Shown: positions 1 through 8,466 of the stretch, piece by piece
Layout: each line of letters opens with the position of its first letter
Numbering within the stretch: the first letter of the stretch is position 1
NCBI GenBank assembly: GCA_023404955.1
Contig: JAEXZY010000052.1
Location: 79,396 to 143,395, forward strand
Length of the DNA: 64,000 nucleotides
Reading direction: 5' to 3'
Source: Actinomycetes bacterium
Lineage (GTDB): Bacteria > Actinomycetota > Actinomycetes > Mycobacteriales > Mycobacteriaceae
Translations under genes and position numbers: made by a program
Notes under the pieces: generated by a model
What the model was told of the DNA's origin: nothing
Seen by the model: the letters and a program-made list of their open reading frames with translations, nothing else
Databases searched by the model: none

Positions 1-12
1 GGGCGCGGTCAT
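1..12 (-). CDS. possible 5' end of a leftward gene cut by the window edge
   Basis: Read leftward there is an ATG at 12 followed by only three further codons (Met-Thr-Ala-Pro) before the edge. A GGAG stands about eight bases upstream on the minus strand, a plausible ribosome binding site. Nothing about the product can be read. If real, it is divergent from the acyltransferase at 178, and bases 13-177 would be a shared promoter region. I see no other gene in that stretch. Confidence 0.25.
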
Positions 13-177
13 GACGGTTCTCCAGCAGTCGACGGGACGGGCGCGTCCGCTGGAGAGTGGCAGACCTGTCGATGATGACACGTCCCGCCGACCCCTCCGT
101 GCACCCGTTATGCGCGCCCGGCGCCGGTGCCGTTACCGTGAGGCGTCTCGAATGCACAGTGAGGGGGCGACGCCGCA

Positions 178-1587
178 GTGGTGACCAGGTTGTCGTCGTC
201 CGATGCGTCGTTCTTCCGGCTGGAGAGCACCGCCACCCCGATGTACGTCGGGTCCCTGCAGATCGTGCGTAAACCGCGCAACGGCCTGAGCTACGAGACA
301 CTGCTGGCCACCGTCGAACAGCGCCTGCCGCAGATCCCGCGCTACCGGCAGAAGGTCCGGGAAGTCAGCTTCGGGCTGTCCCGTCCGGTGTGGATCGACG
401 ACCGCGACTTCGACATCACCTATCACGTCCGGCGCTCGGCTCTGCCGTCTCCGGGCAGCGACGCCCAGCTGCACGAACTGATCGCCCGCCTGGGCTCCCG
501 GCCCCTCGACAAATCCCGGCCGCTGTGGGAGATGTACCTGGTCGAGGGCCTGTCGAAGAACCGCCTGGCGATCTACACGAAGTCCCACCAGGCGCTGGTC
601 AACGGGATGACGGCCTTGGAGATCGGGCACGTGATCGCCGACCGCACGCAGAAGCCGCCGCAGTTCGACGAGGACATCTGGATCCCGGCACGCGAGCCGT
701 CGGACCGGCAGCTGTTGATCGGCGCGCTCGGCGAGTGGATCGCCCGGCCCACCCAGCAGGCGGCCGCGGTCCGATCAGCGCTGACTGAAGCGGTCACCAA
801 CACCGGCCAACTCGTCGAACTGGGTCGTCGCGCAGCCGACATCGCCCGCATCGTCGCCCGTGGCACCGCGCCCAACAGCCCGCTCAACACCACGGTGTCG
901 CGCAACCGCCGCTTCTCCGTCGCCTCGGCCGGCCTCGACGAGTTCCGGACGGTGCGCGCGCGCTACGACTGCGACGTCAACGACGTGGTGCTCGCCGTCG
1001 TCGCCGGCGCACTGCGCAACTGGTTGCTGTCGCGCGGGGAACCGGTCACCGCCACCACCACGGTGCGGGCAATGGCCCCGATGTCGGTCTACCCCGACAC
1101 CGAAAGTGACTCGTCGAGCCCCGGCCAGGCCATCGGTGACGTGGCACCCTTCCTGATCGACCTGCCCGTCGGCGAAGGCAACGCCGTCGTGCGGCTGTCG
1201 CAGATCGCGCACGCCACCGAATCGACGCCCACCGCGGGGGCTCTCGTCGACGCCCGCAGCATCATCACGCTGTCGGGCTTTGCGCCGCCGACCCTGCACG
1301 CGATGGGCATCCGCGTCGCGACCAGCTTCTCGGCGCGCCAGTTCAACCTGCTGATCACCAACGCGCCCGGCGCTCAGACACAGATGTACATCGCAGGCAC
1401 CAAGCTGCTCGAGACCTACGCGGTGCCGCCGTTGCTGCACAACCAGGCGCTTGCCATCGGTGTCACCTCGTACAACGGCACCATCTACTTCGGCATCAAC
1501 GCCGACCGGGACGCCATGAGCGATGTCGACATGCTGCCCGACCTGATGCGGGAGGCGCTCGACGAACTGGTGGAGGCCGCCAAATAG
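178..1587 (+). CDS. WS/DGAT-family O-acyltransferase with an altered active-site motif
   Basis: 469-aa protein of the wax ester synthase/diacylglycerol acyltransferase family, which esterifies diacylglycerol or alcohols with acyl-CoA to make storage triacylglycerol or wax ester. The N-terminus (SSSDASFFRLES) and the C-terminal NLLITNAPGA region are typical. The GTG-GTG start has GAGGGGG 11 bases upstream. The catalytic HHxxxDG motif, expected near residue 136, reads SHQALVNG: the first His is Ser and the Asp is Asn, though the second His and the Gly are kept. Rv3233c/Rv3234c (tgs3) are the neighbours by synteny. Because of the altered motif, activity as a TAG synthase is uncertain. Confidence 0.85.
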   Translation: MVTRLSSSDASFFRLESTATPMYVGSLQIVRKPRNGLSYETLLATVEQRLPQIPRYRQKVREVSFGLSRPVWIDDRDFDITYHVRRSALPSPGSDAQLHELIARLGSRPLDKSRPLWEMYLVEGLSKNRLAIYTKSHQALVNGMTALEIGHVIADRTQKPPQFDEDIWIPAREPSDRQLLIGALGEWIARPTQQAAAVRSALTEAVTNTGQLVELGRRAADIARIVARGTAPNSPLNTTVSRNRRFSVASAGLDEFRTVRARYDCDVNDVVLAVVAGALRNWLLSRGEPVTATTTVRAMAPMSVYPDTESDSSSPGQAIGDVAPFLIDLPVGEGNAVVRLSQIAHATESTPTAGALVDARSIITLSGFAPPTLHAMGIRVATSFSARQFNLLITNAPGAQTQMYIAGTKLLETYAVPPLLHNQALAIGVTSYNGTIYFGINADRDAMSDVDMLPDLMREALDELVEAAK

Positions 1588-1638
1588 CTCGCCGGTGAAC
1601 GGCGGGGTAATTTGACGACCGCCCGCAGTCGGAGTCGA

Positions 1639-3426
1639 ATGATTCAGATGTCGACCTCTGAAGACGAACTGACGACCGGCGTGGCGGGCGGCAGGGATTC
1701 CACGGACACCGGTCCCATCCCCGTCGCCCACCCGGTTCTCGACGTTCCGGTCGAGGACGCGCACCTCACCCGCTCCCGCGGCATCGACTGGATCGTGTTC
1801 GGCGTCACCGCCGTCATCGCGATGGCATTCCTGTCCTGGGGCTTCGTCAGCACCGACACGCTGGCCAGCGCGTCGTCGACCGCGCTGACCTGGGTGATGG
1901 ACAAGACCGGATGGCTGTTCGTGCTCACCAGCACCGGATTCGTCGTCTTCGTGCTCTACCTGGCCCTGGGGCGTTACGGCACCATCCCGCTGGGCCGCGA
2001 CGATGAGCCGCCGGAGTTCAACGGCATCTCCTGGGTCGCGATGATGTTCAGCGCGGGCATGGGCATCGGGCTGATGTTCTTCGGTGTCGCCGAACCGCTC
2101 ACACACTTCGTCACACCGCCACCCGGAACCGGTGCCGAAGGCAACCCCGAAGCCGTGCAGCACGCGATGGCCACCACGCTGTTCCACTGGACGCTGCACC
2201 CGTGGGCGATCTACGCCGTCGTCGGGCTGGCCATCGCCTACGGCGTCTACCGCAAGGGCCGGCTGCAGTTGATCAGCGCGGCGTTCGAGCCGCTGCTCGG
2301 GTCACGCGCCAACGGGTCGTGGGGCAAGGTCATCGACATGCTGGCGATCTTCGCCACGCTGTTCGGCTCGGCCGCGTCATTGGGGCTGGGCGCCTTGCAG
2401 ATTCGCAGCGGGCTGCAGATCGTGGCCGGCATCGGCGAGACCGGCAACGCGATCCTGATCGTCATCATCACCGTGCTCACCGTGTGCTTCGTGCTGTCGG
2501 CGGTCTCCGGGGTGTCGCGCGGCATCCAGTGGCTGTCGAACATCAACATGGTGCTGGCGATCCTGCTGGCGACCTTCGTCTTCGTGGTCGGCCCAACGGT
2601 TTTCATCCTCAACCTGCTGCCGACCTCGCTGGGCAGCTACTTCGCGGACCTGAACATGATGTCGGCACGCACCGGCGCCGAAGGCAGCGTGGTGAACACC
2701 TGGCTGCAGTCGTGGACGATCTTCTACTGGGCGTGGTGGGTGTCGTGGACGCCGTTCGTCGGGATGTTCATCGCGCGAATCTCCCGTGGCCGCACCATCC
2801 GTCAGTTCGTGGCCGGAGTGCTGGTGGTGCCGAGCGTGGTGTCGCTGGTCTGGTTCGCGATCTTCGGCGGCGCGGCGATCAACGTGCAGCAGAACGGAAC
2901 GGATCTCGCCGGCGAAGGCGGTGTGGAAGAGCAGTTGTTCACGCTGCTCGACCAGTATCCGATCGCGATCATCGCCAGCATTGTGGTGATGATCCTGGTC
3001 GCGATCTTCTTCGTCTCCGGCGCCGACGCGGCATCGATCGTGATGGGTTCGCTGTCGCAGCGCGGCACCATCCATCCCAGCCGGGGCACTGTCATCTTCT
3101 GGGGCGTGGCCACCGGCGCGGTGGCTGCGGTGATGCTTCTGGTCGGCGGCGAGGACGCCCTCACCGGCCTGCAGACGATCACGATCATCGCGGCGCTGCC
3201 GTTCCTGTTGGTGATGGTCGCGATGGCGGTGGCACTGCTGAAGGACTTGCGCCGGGACCCGAAGATCCTGCGGCGCGAATACGCCGCCGGCGTCGTCGAC
3301 ACCGCGGTGGTCACCGGGGTGACCCAGCACGGCGACGACTTCATCATCCCCGTCACGAAGAACCCGAACTGCGCCGACGGAAACGGGACACCGGGGAAGA
3401 CGTCAAGCGAGCCGTCGAGCACCTGA
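1639..3426 (+). CDS. BCCT-family betaine/carnitine/choline transporter
   Basis: About 595 aa with roughly twelve hydrophobic segments. Family signatures are GMGIGLMFFGVAEPL and the Trp-rich YWAWWVSWTPFVGMFIAR stretch that forms the substrate box and the conserved segment after it. BCCT carriers import compatible solutes such as glycine betaine across the inner membrane, usually driven by sodium. The start is uncertain: ATG 1639 has GGAG four bases upstream, TTG 1612 follows GGCGGGG, and ATG 1648 is also in frame. The long charged N-terminus before the first membrane span (about residue 50) and the polar C-terminal tail could serve osmosensing, as in BetP. It stands where M. tuberculosis has a PPK2-type gene by synteny. 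Confidence 0.9.
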   Translation: MIQMSTSEDELTTGVAGGRDSTDTGPIPVAHPVLDVPVEDAHLTRSRGIDWIVFGVTAVIAMAFLSWGFVSTDTLASASSTALTWVMDKTGWLFVLTSTGFVVFVLYLALGRYGTIPLGRDDEPPEFNGISWVAMMFSAGMGIGLMFFGVAEPLTHFVTPPPGTGAEGNPEAVQHAMATTLFHWTLHPWAIYAVVGLAIAYGVYRKGRLQLISAAFEPLLGSRANGSWGKVIDMLAIFATLFGSAASLGLGALQIRSGLQIVAGIGETGNAILIVIITVLTVCFVLSAVSGVSRGIQWLSNINMVLAILLATFVFVVGPTVFILNLLPTSLGSYFADLNMMSARTGAEGSVVNTWLQSWTIFYWAWWVSWTPFVGMFIARISRGRTIRQFVAGVLVVPSVVSLVWFAIFGGAAINVQQNGTDLAGEGGVEEQLFTLLDQYPIAIIASIVVMILVAIFFVSGADAASIVMGSLSQRGTIHPSRGTVIFWGVATGAVAAVMLLVGGEDALTGLQTITIIAALPFLLVMVAMAVALLKDLRRDPKILRREYAAGVVDTAVVTGVTQHGDDFIIPVTKNPNCADGNGTPGKTSSEPSST

Positions 3427-3454
3427 GCCCGGCGTTCCCACTACGCTCGTCGGA

Positions 3455-3952
3455 GTGCGCGTCTTCGTCCCCGCGACCCTGACCATGCTGCAGCGGCTGG
3501 TGGCCGACGGAAACCTGCGTCCCGTCAACGGCACCGCCTTCGCGGTGACACCGACGCTGCGCGAGGCGTACGCCGAAGGGGACGAGGAGGAGCTGGCCGA
3601 CGTCGCGCTGCGTGACGCCGCGCTGGCGTCGCTGCGGTTGCTCGGCGACGAAGGCGAGACCACGTTGCCGAGCCGGCGCGCGGTGATCGAAGTCGACGTC
3701 GACGACGTCACGCTGCGCCCCGACCTCGACGATGCCGTCGTGCGGGTGGCCGGCGAGATCGACCTGACGAAGGTCATCGCCGCATACGTCGACAACGCCG
3801 CCGCGGAAACCGCGGTGACGGCAGCCGTCGACGCTGTCGACCAGGCAGACCTGGGGGACGAGGACGCCGAGCTCACGGTCGGCGATGCGCAAGACCACGA
3901 CCTGGCCTGGTACGCGGCTCAGGAACTGCCCTTCCTGCTCGAGTTGCTCTGA
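3455..3952 (+). CDS. DUF6912-type conserved actinobacterial protein (Rv3231c-like)
   Basis: 165-aa soluble acidic protein starting MRVFVPATLTMLQRLV, with an Ala/Asp/Glu-rich middle and no signal peptide or membrane span. Length and position match Rv3231c, which keeps company with the oxidoreductase-desaturase pair in mycobacteria. Function is unknown. The GTG start lies 28 bases after the transporter stop. The TGA stop overlaps an ATG at 3952 that could in principle couple it to the next gene, but the better start for that gene is 4021. Confidence 0.8.
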   Translation: MRVFVPATLTMLQRLVADGNLRPVNGTAFAVTPTLREAYAEGDEEELADVALRDAALASLRLLGDEGETTLPSRRAVIEVDVDDVTLRPDLDDAVVRVAGEIDLTKVIAAYVDNAAAETAVTAAVDAVDQADLGDEDAELTVGDAQDHDLAWYAAQELPFLLELL

Positions 3953-3961
3953 TGGACTGGC

Positions 3962-3988
3962 TACGGTTGCGTAAGTTACGGTACCGTA
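3962..3988. promoter_or_regulatory. tandem palindromic operator upstream of the oxidoreductase
   Basis: Two TACG-N4-CGTA palindromes lie head to tail: 3962-3973 (spacer GTTG) and 3977-3988 (spacer GTAC, making the perfect 12-mer TACGGTACCGTA), separated by AGT and followed by GGT. Repeat starts are 15 bp apart. Exactly the same 27-bp layout precedes the desaturase at 5180. The sites end 33 bp before the ATG, so they probably overlap the promoter and bind a dimeric repressor, TetR type by inference. Confidence 0.75.
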
Positions 3989-4020
3989 GGTTGAGCAACA
4001 GCGACTCGGCAGGAGCTCCC

Positions 4021-5160
4021 ATGGCCAAGACAACGATCAAGCAGACGGCCAAGGTCGCCGACACCGTGCGGCCATCCGTTGCCGGGGCCGATGAACGGCC
4101 CGGGCTGCATTTCCTGCGCACCGTCGCGGGCAAGATCACCACCCCTCTGCTGCCCGACGACTACCTGAAGCTGGCCAACCCGCTGTGGTCGGCACGCGAA
4201 CTGCGCGGCCGCGTGCTCGAGGTGCGGCGCGAAACCGTCGACTCGGCCACGCTCGTGATCAAACCGGGATGGGGCTTCTCGTTCGACTACCAGGCCGGCC
4301 AGTACATCGGGATCGGCCTGCTTGTCGACGGCCGGTGGCGGTGGCGGTCCTACTCGCTGACCAGCAGCCCCGTCACCAGCCAGGGTTCGCGCACCATCAC
4401 GATCACCGTCAAGGCGATGCCCGAGGGCTTTCTGTCCAGCCACCTCGTCGGCGGCGTCGAACCCGGCACCATCGTGAGACTCGCTGCGCCGCAAGGCAAT
4501 TTCGTCATGCCGGACCCCGCTCCCGCGTCGGTTTTGTTCCTGACGGCAGGCTCGGGCATCACGCCGGTGATCGCGATGCTGCGCACCCTGAGCCGGCGCG
4601 GCCAACTCGGTGACGTGGTGCACGTGCACTCCGCCCCGACCGAGGCCGACGTGATGTTCGCCGAGGAGCTATCCGCGATGGCCTACCGCCATCCGGACTA
4701 CAACCTGGTGCTGCGGACCACCCGCACCCAGGGCCGGCTGGATCTGGCCCGGCTGGACGAGGTGGTGCCCGACTGGCGGGAGCGGCAGACCTGGGCCTGC
4801 GGTCCCGAGGCGATGCTCGAAGCGGCGGAGCGCACCTGGACCGCCGCCGGCATCGCCGATCAGCTGCATCTCGAGCGCTTTGCGGTCACCCGCGGTGGCC
4901 ACGGAAGCGGGGGGACGGTCACGTTCGCCCGCGCCGACAAGGAGGTCGTCGTCGACGGCGCGACGTCGCTGATGGACGCCGGTGAGGCGGCAGGCATCCA
5001 GATGCCGTTCGGCTGCCGGATGGGCATCTGCCAATCATGTGTCGTGGGGCTGCTCGACGGGCATGTGAAGGACTTGAGGACAGGCGTCGAGCACGAGCCC
5101 GGCAGTCGAGTGCAGACCTGCATCTCGGCCGCCTCGGGTGACTGCACACTGGACGTGTGA
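4021..5160 (+). CDS. ferredoxin/flavin oxidoreductase, electron donor for the desaturase (Rv3230c-like)
   Basis: 379-aa electron-transfer protein: FAD-binding domain (RSYSLTSSP near residue 115), NAD(P)-binding domain (LTAGSGITPVIAML, about residue 175), and a C-terminal plant-type [2Fe-2S] domain with CRMGICQSC and a later QTCIS cysteine. By homology with Rv3230c it passes electrons from NADPH to the DesA3 acyl-CoA desaturase encoded next. ATG 4021 is chosen because AGGAG lies five bases upstream and because starting at 3952 would put the operator inside the gene. Control is probably shared with the desaturase through the twin operators. Confidence 0.92.
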   Translation: MAKTTIKQTAKVADTVRPSVAGADERPGLHFLRTVAGKITTPLLPDDYLKLANPLWSARELRGRVLEVRRETVDSATLVIKPGWGFSFDYQAGQYIGIGLLVDGRWRWRSYSLTSSPVTSQGSRTITITVKAMPEGFLSSHLVGGVEPGTIVRLAAPQGNFVMPDPAPASVLFLTAGSGITPVIAMLRTLSRRGQLGDVVHVHSAPTEADVMFAEELSAMAYRHPDYNLVLRTTRTQGRLDLARLDEVVPDWRERQTWACGPEAMLEAAERTWTAAGIADQLHLERFAVTRGGHGSGGTVTFARADKEVVVDGATSLMDAGEAAGIQMPFGCRMGICQSCVVGLLDGHVKDLRTGVEHEPGSRVQTCISAASGDCTLDV

Positions 5161-5179
5161 CCTTTACCCGCTAGTAACC

Positions 5180-5206
5180 TACGGCTTCGTAGGTTACGCT
5201 AGCGTA
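5180..5206. promoter_or_regulatory. tandem palindromic operator upstream of desA3
   Basis: Two TACG-N4-CGTA palindromes at 5180-5191 (spacer GCTT) and 5195-5206 (spacer CTAG, giving the perfect 12-mer TACGCTAGCGTA), joined by GGT. The first lies inside a perfect 10-bp inverted repeat, GTAACCTACG / CGTAGGTTAC. Spacing and half-sites equal those at 3962-3988. The ATG of the desaturase is 27 bp downstream. Confidence 0.78.
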
Positions 5207-5232
5207 GGTATGCGAGAGGAGGGGTGGAACCC

Positions 5233-6477
5233 ATGGCAATCACCGACGTACCCGAGTTCGCGCATCTGACTGACGCGGACATCGAAGGCCTGTCGCGCGA
5301 ACTCGACGCGATCCGGCAAGACATCGAAGACTCCCGCGGGGCGCGCGATGCGCGCTACATCCGCCGCACCATCGCCTTCCAGCGCGGTCTGGAAGTGGCC
5401 GGCCGCCTGCTGCTGGCCGGTAGCTCCAAGCGGGCTTACTGGTGGGCCGGCGCGACGACGCTGGGCGTGGCCAAGATCATCGAGAACATGGAGATCGGCC
5501 ACAACGTCATGCACGGCCAGTGGGATTGGATGAACGATCCCGAGATCCATTCCTCGTCCTGGGAGTGGGACATGAGCGGCGCCTCCAAGCACTGGCGCTT
5601 CACTCACAACTTCATGCACCACAAGTACACGAACATCCTCGGCATGGACGACGACGTGGGCTACGGCGTCATCCGCGTCACCCGCGACCAGCGCTGGACG
5701 CCGATGAACCTCGGCAACCTGTTCTTCAACACGCTGCTGTGCGTGGCTTTCGAATGGGGTGTGGGGCTGCAGCATCTGGAGTTGGGCAAGATCTTCAAGG
5801 GCCGCGACGACCGCCGGGCCACGATGGTCCGCATCAAGGAGTTCGGCATCAAGGCCGGCCACCAGGTCGCCAAGGACTACGCGCTGTGGCCCGCGTTGAC
5901 CTCGCTGTCTCCCGGAGCGTCCTTCAAGTCCACGATGAAGGCCAACGCGATGGCCAACGTCATTCGCAACGTGTGGGCGAACGCCGTGATCTTCTGCGGC
6001 CACTTCCCCGACGGCGCAGAGAAATTCACCAAGACCGACATGGTCGGCGAGACCCGTGGTGAGTGGTACCTGCGTCAAATGCTGGGCAGCGCGAACTTCG
6101 AGAACGGTCCTGTGCTGCGGTTCATGAGCGGCAACCTCTGCCACCAGATCGAGCACCACCTGTTCCCGGACCTGCCGAGCAATCGGTACTACGAGGTCTC
6201 GGTTCGGGTCCGCGAGATCTGCGACAAGTACGACCTCCCGTACACGACGGGCTCGTTCCTGGTGCAGTACGGCAAGTCGTGGCGCACCATCGCGAAACTG
6301 TCTCTGCCGGACCGGTTCCTGAGCGACACGGCCGACGATGCACCCGAGACGCGCAGCGAGCGGATGTTCGCGGAGTTGGAGCCGGGGGAGCGGCGCGGCC
6401 TGAAGTCGGCGATCGCGGCAGTGCGTGCGCGCAGGCGTGCCCGCAAGGCCGCCGAGATCGAGCGCCTGGCCGCATAG
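5233..6477 (+). CDS. desA3: membrane acyl-CoA delta-9 desaturase (DesA3 type)
   Basis: 414-aa di-iron fatty-acid desaturase. Three histidine boxes are visible: HNVMHG (about residue 90), HNFMHHKYTN (about 125) and HQIEHH (about 304), with hydrophobic spans between them. In M. tuberculosis DesA3 (Rv3229c) makes oleoyl-CoA from stearoyl-CoA with Rv3230c as reductase, and that gene pair is kept here. ATG 5233 is preferred over GTG 5224 because AGGAGGGG ends eight bases before it. The C-terminal 60 residues are Arg/Ala-rich and probably cytosolic. Regulation is likely through the tandem operator just upstream. Confidence 0.93.
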   Translation: MAITDVPEFAHLTDADIEGLSRELDAIRQDIEDSRGARDARYIRRTIAFQRGLEVAGRLLLAGSSKRAYWWAGATTLGVAKIIENMEIGHNVMHGQWDWMNDPEIHSSSWEWDMSGASKHWRFTHNFMHHKYTNILGMDDDVGYGVIRVTRDQRWTPMNLGNLFFNTLLCVAFEWGVGLQHLELGKIFKGRDDRRATMVRIKEFGIKAGHQVAKDYALWPALTSLSPGASFKSTMKANAMANVIRNVWANAVIFCGHFPDGAEKFTKTDMVGETRGEWYLRQMLGSANFENGPVLRFMSGNLCHQIEHHLFPDLPSNRYYEVSVRVREICDKYDLPYTTGSFLVQYGKSWRTIAKLSLPDRFLSDTADDAPETRSERMFAELEPGERRGLKSAIAAVRARRRARKAAEIERLAA

Positions 6478-6487
6478 TTCTTCTGGT

Positions 6488-6543
6488 GAGCAGACACAAA
6501 CTCGAGTGACACGCCGCGGCGTAGCTCGAGTTTGTGTCTGCTC
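6488..6543. terminator. large perfect palindrome between convergent genes
   Basis: Arms GAGCAGACACAAACTCGAG (6488-6506) and its exact reverse complement (6525-6543) flank an 18-base centre that itself holds the palindrome ACGCCGCGGCGT. It starts 11 bp after the desaturase stop and ends 15 bp before the end of the convergent aldo/keto reductase gene, which suits a two-way terminator. There is no T-tract. A core like this may also be a dispersed mycobacterial palindromic element. Confidence 0.65.
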
Positions 6544-6558
6544 GCGGTATTACGGGAC

Positions 6559-7404
6559 TTAAGGGATGTAGTCGAACGTGTCGGGGTTGGGTCCGGTGCG
6601 GCCGTCCTCGCCCTTGTCCAGCGCCGAGATCGCATCCAGATCGTCAGGGGTGAGCTCGAAGTCGAACAGCGCGAAGTTGTCCTTGATGCGCTGCTCGGTC
6701 ACCGATTTCGGGAACACGATGTCGCCGCGCTGGATGTGCCAACGCAGCACCACCTGAGCCGGTGTCTTGCCGGCCTGGTCGGCGATCCGGGTGATCGCCG
6801 GATCGTCGAGCACCTTGCCCTGCGCGATCGGTGACCACGCTTCGGTCGCGATGCCGTGCTGGGTGCCGTAGGCGCGCACCTGCTCGTTCGTGAAGTACGG
6901 GTGCACCTCGATCTGGTTGACCGCGGGGACGGTGCCTGTCTCCGCTGCGAGCCTCTCGAGGTGCTCGACCTGGAAGTTGGAGACGCCGACGCTGCGGGCG
7001 CGGCCGTCTTTCGCGAACTCCTCCAACGTCTTCCACGTCGAGACGTAGTCGCCGTCGTAGAGCGTGGGCAGCGGCCAGTGGATCAGGAACAGGTCGACGT
7101 AGTCGAAGCCGAGTTCGGAGAGCGTCTTGTCGAACGCCCGGCGCGCGTCGTCAGGCTTGTGGAAGCCGTTGTTCAGCTTGCTGGTGATGAACACCTCGCT
7201 GCGGTCGACGCCGGCGTTGCGAATGCCTTCGCCGACACCCTTCTCGTTCTGGTACATCTCCGCGGTGTCGATGTGGCGGTAGCCGATGTCCAACGCCGTC
7301 TTGACCGCGTCCGCGGTGTCCTCCGGCGGAATCTGGTAGACGCCGAATCCCAGCTGGGGGATGTCGGCGCCGCTGTTGAGCTTGATGGTGGGTACCTGTG
7401 TCAC
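6559..7404 (-). CDS. aldo/keto reductase
   Basis: 281-aa NADPH-dependent oxidoreductase of the AKR superfamily. DTAEMYQNEKGVG (catalytic Asp and Tyr), FITSKL (Lys) and FLIHWP (His) supply the catalytic tetrad. The C-terminal half has the cofactor-binding KSVTEQRIKDN stretch. The GTG start at 7404 follows AAGGAGG with good spacing; the frame runs further upstream but without a signal. It resembles the Rv2971-type AKRs that reduce small aldehydes such as methylglyoxal. The substrate cannot be told. It is monocistronic and convergent to the desaturase. Confidence 0.9.
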   Translation of the reverse strand: MTQVPTIKLNSGADIPQLGFGVYQIPPEDTADAVKTALDIGYRHIDTAEMYQNEKGVGEGIRNAGVDRSEVFITSKLNNGFHKPDDARRAFDKTLSELGFDYVDLFLIHWPLPTLYDGDYVSTWKTLEEFAKDGRARSVGVSNFQVEHLERLAAETGTVPAVNQIEVHPYFTNEQVRAYGTQHGIATEAWSPIAQGKVLDDPAITRIADQAGKTPAQVVLRWHIQRGDIVFPKSVTEQRIKDNFALFDFELTPDDLDAISALDKGEDGRTGPNPDTFDYIP

Positions 7405-7485
7405 TGTGCATTCCTCCTTCGCGGGGCAGCGTATCCGCGGGAGGACGGCGGCAAACACCGCGCGAAAGTGCTCGCCTGGAATGCG

Positions 7486-8466
7486 TCATGCCTCGCGCAG
7501 AACCGCGAGGAGGCGCCGGGCCGCGGCGACCCGGTCGGCCGCGTGGCCCGACAGGCCGTCCAGCGCACACTCGGGATCGGCCGGCGGTCCCATGTGCCCA
7601 CAGCCGCGAGGGCAGTCCTCGATGGCATCGGCCAGATCCGAGAACGCCATCACCACGTCGTCAGGTGCGATGTGGGCCAGGCCGAACGACCGGATTCCCG
7701 GCGTGTCGATCACCCATCCGCCGGCGGCCAGGGGCAACGCGATCGACTGCGTGGACGTGTGCCGGCCACGACCGATGTCGGTGACCGCGCCGGTAGCCCG
7801 ATCCGCCTCGGGCACAAGACGATTCACCAATGTCGACTTGCCCACCCCGGAATGGCCCAGCAACACCGTGACCTTGTCGGTCAGCAACGCCTGCACCGCC
7901 TCCAGAGGATCGGCCCTGCCCGCGGTCGCGATCGTCAGGTCCAGCCCGGCGAATTGCGCGGCGAACGGCTCGGGTTCGGCGAGGTCGGTCTTGGTCAGGC
8001 ACAGGATCGGCGTCAAGCCCCCGACGAACGCCGCGATCAGCGCGCGCTCGACGAGCCCCGTGCGGGGAGGGGGATCGGCGAGCGCCACCACGATCAACAG
8101 TTGATCGGCGTTGGCGACCACCACCCGCTCGGTCGGGTCCGTGTCATCGGCCGTGCGGCGCAACACCGTCCGGCGCTCCGCCCGACGCACGATGCGCGCC
8201 AGCGTGTCCGTGCGGCCCGACAGATCGCCGACGACGTCGACGTCGTCACCGACGACGATCGGGGTGCGGCCGAGCTCGCGGGCCCGCATTGCGGTCACCC
8301 GCTCTGCGGGATCGCCGTCGAGGACACAACCCCACCGGCCCCGGTCGACGGTGACGACCATCGCCGAGCGTGCGTCGGCGTGTTCGGGTCGGGTCTTCGT
8401 CCGCGGTCGCGACCCGCGACCGGGCCGCACCCGGACGTCGGACTCGTCGTACTCGCGTCGGCTCAA
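7486..8466 (-). CDS. rsgA: ribosome small-subunit GTPase A
   Basis: About 326 aa, a circularly permuted GTPase that helps mature the 30S ribosomal subunit. An OB-fold N-terminus is followed by GHSGVGKSTLVN (G1 P-loop) and DTPGIRSFGL (G3), then a Cys/His zinc knuckle (CPRGCGHMG...C). The start is taken as the TTG at 8466, which shares bases with the TGA of aroA (TTGA), because the remembered mycobacterial N-terminus (YDESDVKVRSG) matches YDESDVRVRPG. An in-frame ATG at 8511 is possible. It is translationally coupled to aroA, the order seen at Rv3227-Rv3228. Confidence 0.92.
   Translation of the reverse strand: MSRREYDESDVRVRPGRGSRPRTKTRPEHADARSAMVVTVDRGRWGCVLDGDPAERVTAMRARELGRTPIVVGDDVDVVGDLSGRTDTLARIVRRAERRTVLRRTADDTDPTERVVVANADQLLIVVALADPPPRTGLVERALIAAFVGGLTPILCLTKTDLAEPEPFAAQFAGLDLTIATAGRADPLEAVQALLTDKVTVLLGHSGVGKSTLVNRLVPEADRATGAVTDIGRGRHTSTQSIALPLAAGGWVIDTPGIRSFGLAHIAPDDVVMAFSDLADAIEDCPRGCGHMGPPADPECALDGLSGHAADRVAAARRLLAVLREA

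Noticed and set aside
775..2199. 474-codon minus frame
   Set aside because: Antisense to the acyltransferase and transporter; His/Arg/Gly-rich without motifs, typical of GC-rich shadow.
2202..3482. 426-codon + frame across the BCCT gene
   Set aside because: Arg/Gly-rich shadow of the transporter frame; the transporter has clear family motifs.
3952..4020. Upstream ATG start for the oxidoreductase, overlapping the DUF6912 stop
   Set aside because: No Shine-Dalgarno and it would put the conserved operator inside the coding region.
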